Source of the DNA: JANNOG01 sp031398915
GTDB taxonomy: Bacteria; Actinomycetota; Actinomycetes; Actinomycetales; JBBAYJ01
DNA: 7,963 nucleotides
Assembly: GCA_031398915.1 (NCBI GenBank)
Contig: JANNOG010000063.1
Location: forward strand, 1 to 7,963
Direction: 5' to 3'
The notes below the pieces were generated by a model that worked only from the letters and a program-made list of their open reading frames with translations, had not been told where the DNA came from and ran no database searches. A program made the translations under genes and the position numbers. This document shows, in pieces, positions 6,102-7,963 of the stretch. Positions within the stretch are counted from its first letter, which is position 1; each line of letters starts with the position of its first letter.

Positions 6102-6107
6102 TAGGCT
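6102..6107 (+). promoter_or_regulatory. Candidate -10 box (TAGGCT) for leaderless DUF4230 mRNA
   Basis: TAGGCT matches the TAnnnT form of actinobacterial -10 boxes and ends 7 nt before ATG 6115, so transcription could begin at the A of the start codon. No ribosome binding site precedes this ATG, which agrees with a leaderless mRNA. No convincing -35 element is visible. Confidence 0.45.
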
Positions 6108-6114
6108 CTCACGC

Positions 6115-6849
6115 ATGACCGAGACGGCCGACACTCCCCCGGACCGCGGACGCTGGTCGGACAACCGGTTCGCGGTGGGCTGCCTGGTGGCAGGGGGGGT
6201 CGTGGTGGCCGCCATGGTGATCGGCGTGATCGCGGTCACGACCGTCGCGCAGAGCCTCAACCCGTTCCGCGACCCGATCGTCACCGAGCGAACCATCGAA
6301 CGGTCCGGTCCTCCGGTGCTGAAGACCCTCACCGACCTCGGTGAGTATCAGGCGGCGACGGCGTACTACGAGTTGGTGATCGACGTCGAGACGGAGGTCG
6401 ACCCGCTGCCGTCGTTCCTGGCCGGCGAACGGGTGCTCTTCGTCGCGGCGGGCAACGTCGACGCCTCGGTGGACTTCACCGGGTTGGATGCTGACGCCGT
6501 CGAGGTCAATGCCGCGCGGACCGAGGCCACGATCACGCTCCCTGCTCCGACCCTGGGTGAGCCCCGCTTGGACAACGACAACAGCTATGTCTTCAGCCGA
6601 GAACGCGGCTTGCTGGATCGGATAGAAGACGCGGCCGGCGACGGCAGCAACAGCGCGGACACCCAGCAGTTGTATCTGTCGGCGGAGGGGCGACTGGCAG
6701 AGGCCGCGGCCGCCAACGACGAACTCACCGACCGGGCCGAAGACAACACCCGAGCCTTCCTGACCGGCCTGCTGACCTCGCTCGGGTATACGGACGTCAC
6801 GGTGGTCTTCGAGGAGGGCGCGGCTCCCGCGGCTCCGAGTCTGCCCTGA
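6115..6849 (+). CDS. DUF4230 family membrane-anchored protein
   Basis: A 244-residue protein with a short cytoplasmic N-terminus, one membrane segment (about 20-44, FAVGCLVAGGVVVAAMVIG and on) and an extracytoplasmic domain. The domain resembles DUF4230: VLKTLTDLGEYQAATAYYELVIDV (68-91 region), FLAGERVLFVAAGNVDASVDF (101-121 region) and the strand ATITLPAPTLGEPRLDNDNS (138-157). No biochemical function is known for this family. The tail (about 190-244) is charged and helical, ending in a Pro/Ala-rich stretch. The frame is open from 6043, but the ATG at 6115 is preferred: the extra 24 residues do not resemble protein, lie in the divergent promoter region and overlap the MFS start, and a TAGGCT box sits at leaderless distance. 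It may share control with the MFS exporter on the other strand. C23 is not in a lipobox context, so it is unlikely to be a lipoprotein. Confidence 0.78.
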   Translation: MTETADTPPDRGRWSDNRFAVGCLVAGGVVVAAMVIGVIAVTTVAQSLNPFRDPIVTERTIERSGPPVLKTLTDLGEYQAATAYYELVIDVETEVDPLPSFLAGERVLFVAAGNVDASVDFTGLDADAVEVNAARTEATITLPAPTLGEPRLDNDNSYVFSRERGLLDRIEDAAGDGSNSADTQQLYLSAEGRLAEAAAANDELTDRAEDNTRAFLTGLLTSLGYTDVTVVFEEGAAPAAPSLP

Positions 6850-6855
6850 CGCCGT

Positions 6856-6891
6856 CCTGACTGCACTGCTGAGCCTGACTGCACCGCTGAG
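6856..6891. repeat. 18-bp tandem repeat in the intergenic gap
   Basis: Two adjacent 18-bp copies beginning CCTGACTGCAC and ending GCTGAG (6856-6873 and 6874-6891) differ only at position 12 (T or C). They lie just after the DUF4230 stop, in the 97-bp gap before the second EamA gene. A short CCGC-GCGG stem follows (6884-6895), but no T-run, so there is no good terminator. Function unknown. Confidence 0.85.
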
Positions 6892-6932
6892 GCGGCCCTC
6901 GAATCTCCCGCGACCGCACGACCCAGGTCGGG

Positions 6933-6938
6933 CATACT
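6933..6938 (+). promoter_or_regulatory. Possible -10 box (CATACT) for the second EamA gene
   Basis: CATACT shares four bases with TATAAT and ends 8 nt before GTG 6947, which lacks a ribosome binding site. A leaderless or near-leaderless transcript is possible. No -35 element is clear. Confidence 0.3.
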
Positions 6939-6946
6939 CCACGGAC

Positions 6947-7885
6947 GTGTCGAGGCGTGGGTGGTCGTTGTTCCTGGCGGTGTCGCTGCTCTGGGGGATC
7001 CCGTACCTGCTGATCAAGATCGCACTGACTGATCTGCACCCCGTCGTGATCGTGTTCGCGCGTTGCGCGCTCGCCGCCGCGCTGCTCCTGCCGATCGTGG
7101 CGGCTCGACGTCAACTCAGCGGGTTGAGGGGTCGATGGGGGTGGGTCGTCCTGTTCGCCGTGATCGAGATCGCCCTCCCGTTCACCCTGATCGCAGCAGC
7201 CGAGACCCGGCTGAGTAGTTCGCTGACCGGCCTGCTGATCGCCATGGTTCCGCTACTGGCAGCGATCTCGACTCGACTGGTGGGCCTCGATTCGCGGATC
7301 GGCCCCGTCCGCCTACTGGGGCTCGGTCTGGGCCTGGCGGGGGTCGCGCTGCTGGTGGGGGTGGACCTGCGTGGGCCCGACCTGGTGGCCGCCCTGGCGG
7401 TGGCAGGCGCGGCGATCGGATACACGATCGGCCCGCTCATCATCGCCATGAAGCTGAACACGGTGCCGAGCGTGGCGGCGATCGGTATGGGCCAGGCCAT
7501 CTCGGCAATCGTGCTGGCCCCGTGGGCGTTGACCCGGTGGCCGACCGAGTCGGTGGCCCCCACGTCGTGGGCGGCGGTTGCCGTGTTGGGGATCGTCGCC
7601 TCCGCTGTGGCGTTCATCGCCTTCTTCGCCCTGATCGCCGAGGTGGGCCCGGCGCGCGCCTCGGTGATCACCTACGTCAACCCGGTGATCGCCCTGGCCC
7701 TCGGGGTGAGCATCCTCGGCGAGCCCGTGACCCTCGGCATGCTCGTCGGGTTCCCGCTGGTCATTGCCGGCTCGTTCCTGGCGACGCGCCGTAACCCGGC
7801 GTCGGTGGGAGGCGGGGACGACATCCTCGACCGACCACCACCCGTCGGTCACAGCCAGTCCACCCGATCCACCAGCAACGCGTAA
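6947..7885 (+). CDS. EamA family transporter (DMT superfamily)
   Basis: A 312-residue membrane protein with about ten hydrophobic segments in two EamA repeats, different in branch from the RhtA-like exporter at the left. The first repeat shows SLLWGIPYLLIKIAL (13-27) and the Arg-containing second helix FARCALAAALLLPI (37-50); the second ends with GPARASVITYVNPVIALAL (234-252) then GVSILGEPVT, the conserved family ending with its Pro and the final GE. It probably moves a small metabolite across the cytoplasmic membrane; the substrate is not known. The start is GTG at 6947, giving MSRRGW directly before the first helix, without a ribosome binding site. The last 30 residues (from NPASVGGG) are hydrophilic, Ser/Pro-rich and probably disordered. 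The end of this tail overlaps the 3' end of the convergent protease gene by 37 bp. Confidence 0.87.
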   Translation: MSRRGWSLFLAVSLLWGIPYLLIKIALTDLHPVVIVFARCALAAALLLPIVAARRQLSGLRGRWGWVVLFAVIEIALPFTLIAAAETRLSSSLTGLLIAMVPLLAAISTRLVGLDSRIGPVRLLGLGLGLAGVALLVGVDLRGPDLVAALAVAGAAIGYTIGPLIIAMKLNTVPSVAAIGMGQAISAIVLAPWALTRWPTESVAPTSWAAVAVLGIVASAVAFIAFFALIAEVGPARASVITYVNPVIALALGVSILGEPVTLGMLVGFPLVIAGSFLATRRNPASVGGGDDILDRPPPVGHSQSTRSTSNA

Positions 7886-7963
7886 CCGACAAAGGCGCCG
7901 ACATCGATGAGGGCATGCGCGACCAGCAGCGGAACGATGGTCTGGTATCGCTGGAAGATCCGG
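7849..7963 (-). CDS. Partial C-terminus of a CPBP-type intramembrane metalloprotease
   Basis: The minus strand has an open frame entering from the window edge and ending with TGA at 7851-7849, giving 37 residues. The visible part reads RIFQRYQTIVPLLVAHALI, then DVGAFVGYALLVDRVDWL. A hydrophobic helix containing H-A-L-x-D (H16 and D20 of the fragment), followed by AFVGYALL, resembles the last conserved motif (H-x3-N/D) of CPBP/Rce1-like membrane proteases, where the His helps form the metal site. Assignment rests on this single motif; the earlier EExxxR and FxxxH motifs would lie outside the window. The 3' end overlaps the last 12 codons of the convergent EamA gene by 37 bp. Confidence 0.6.
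   Translation of the reverse strand, partial: RIFQRYQTIVPLLVAHALIDVGAFVGYALLVDRVDWL

Overview
This 8-kb stretch is GC-rich, with codon third positions mostly G or C. It uses several GTG starts and packs its genes tightly, and some starts sit directly behind TAnnnT-like boxes as in leaderless transcripts. Together with the gene families present this points to a high-GC actinobacterium; I cannot name a genus. No rRNA, tRNA, CRISPR array or insertion sequence was found.

Layout. Left part, minus strand: an RhtA-type EamA exporter (start 2018) runs by a GTGA overlap into a spermidine-synthase-like methyltransferase (start 1053, stop 217). After a 117-bp gap a third minus-strand gene starts at 99 and leaves the window, possibly frameshifted. 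Only 9 bp from the exporter start, and divergent from it, begins a plus-strand pair: a conserved protein with an Ada-like Cys-x2-Cys motif (2028-2642), then an Rpn-family PD-(D/E)XK nuclease (2692-3564). Both have visibly lower G+C at third codon positions than their neighbours. Next come an NAD-dependent epimerase/dehydratase (3586-4524) and, convergent with it, a 14-TM DHA2 drug-exporter-type MFS protein (6043 to 4532). Divergent from that is a membrane-anchored DUF4230 protein (6115-6849), followed by a second EamA transporter (6947-7885). The C-terminus of a CPBP-type membrane protease gene (minus, 7849 to the edge) overlaps the transporter's 3' end.

Most genes look like ordinary export and housekeeping functions. 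The two clearest regulatory links are the coupled exporter/methyltransferase pair and the divergent MFS/DUF4230 pair, which share a 71-bp region with an 8-bp inverted repeat.

The most interesting locus is the Rpn nuclease. In frame inside it lies an ATG at 3307, preceded at 6 nt by a perfect GAGGAGG Shine-Dalgarno sequence, the best ribosome binding site I see before any start codon in the window. It would make an 85-residue protein equal to the nuclease C-terminus. That is the arrangement reported for E. coli Rpn toxins, which are restrained by intragenic small antitoxins. An actinobacterial two-proteins-from-one-gene defence module is therefore plausible here, but it is an inference from sequence.
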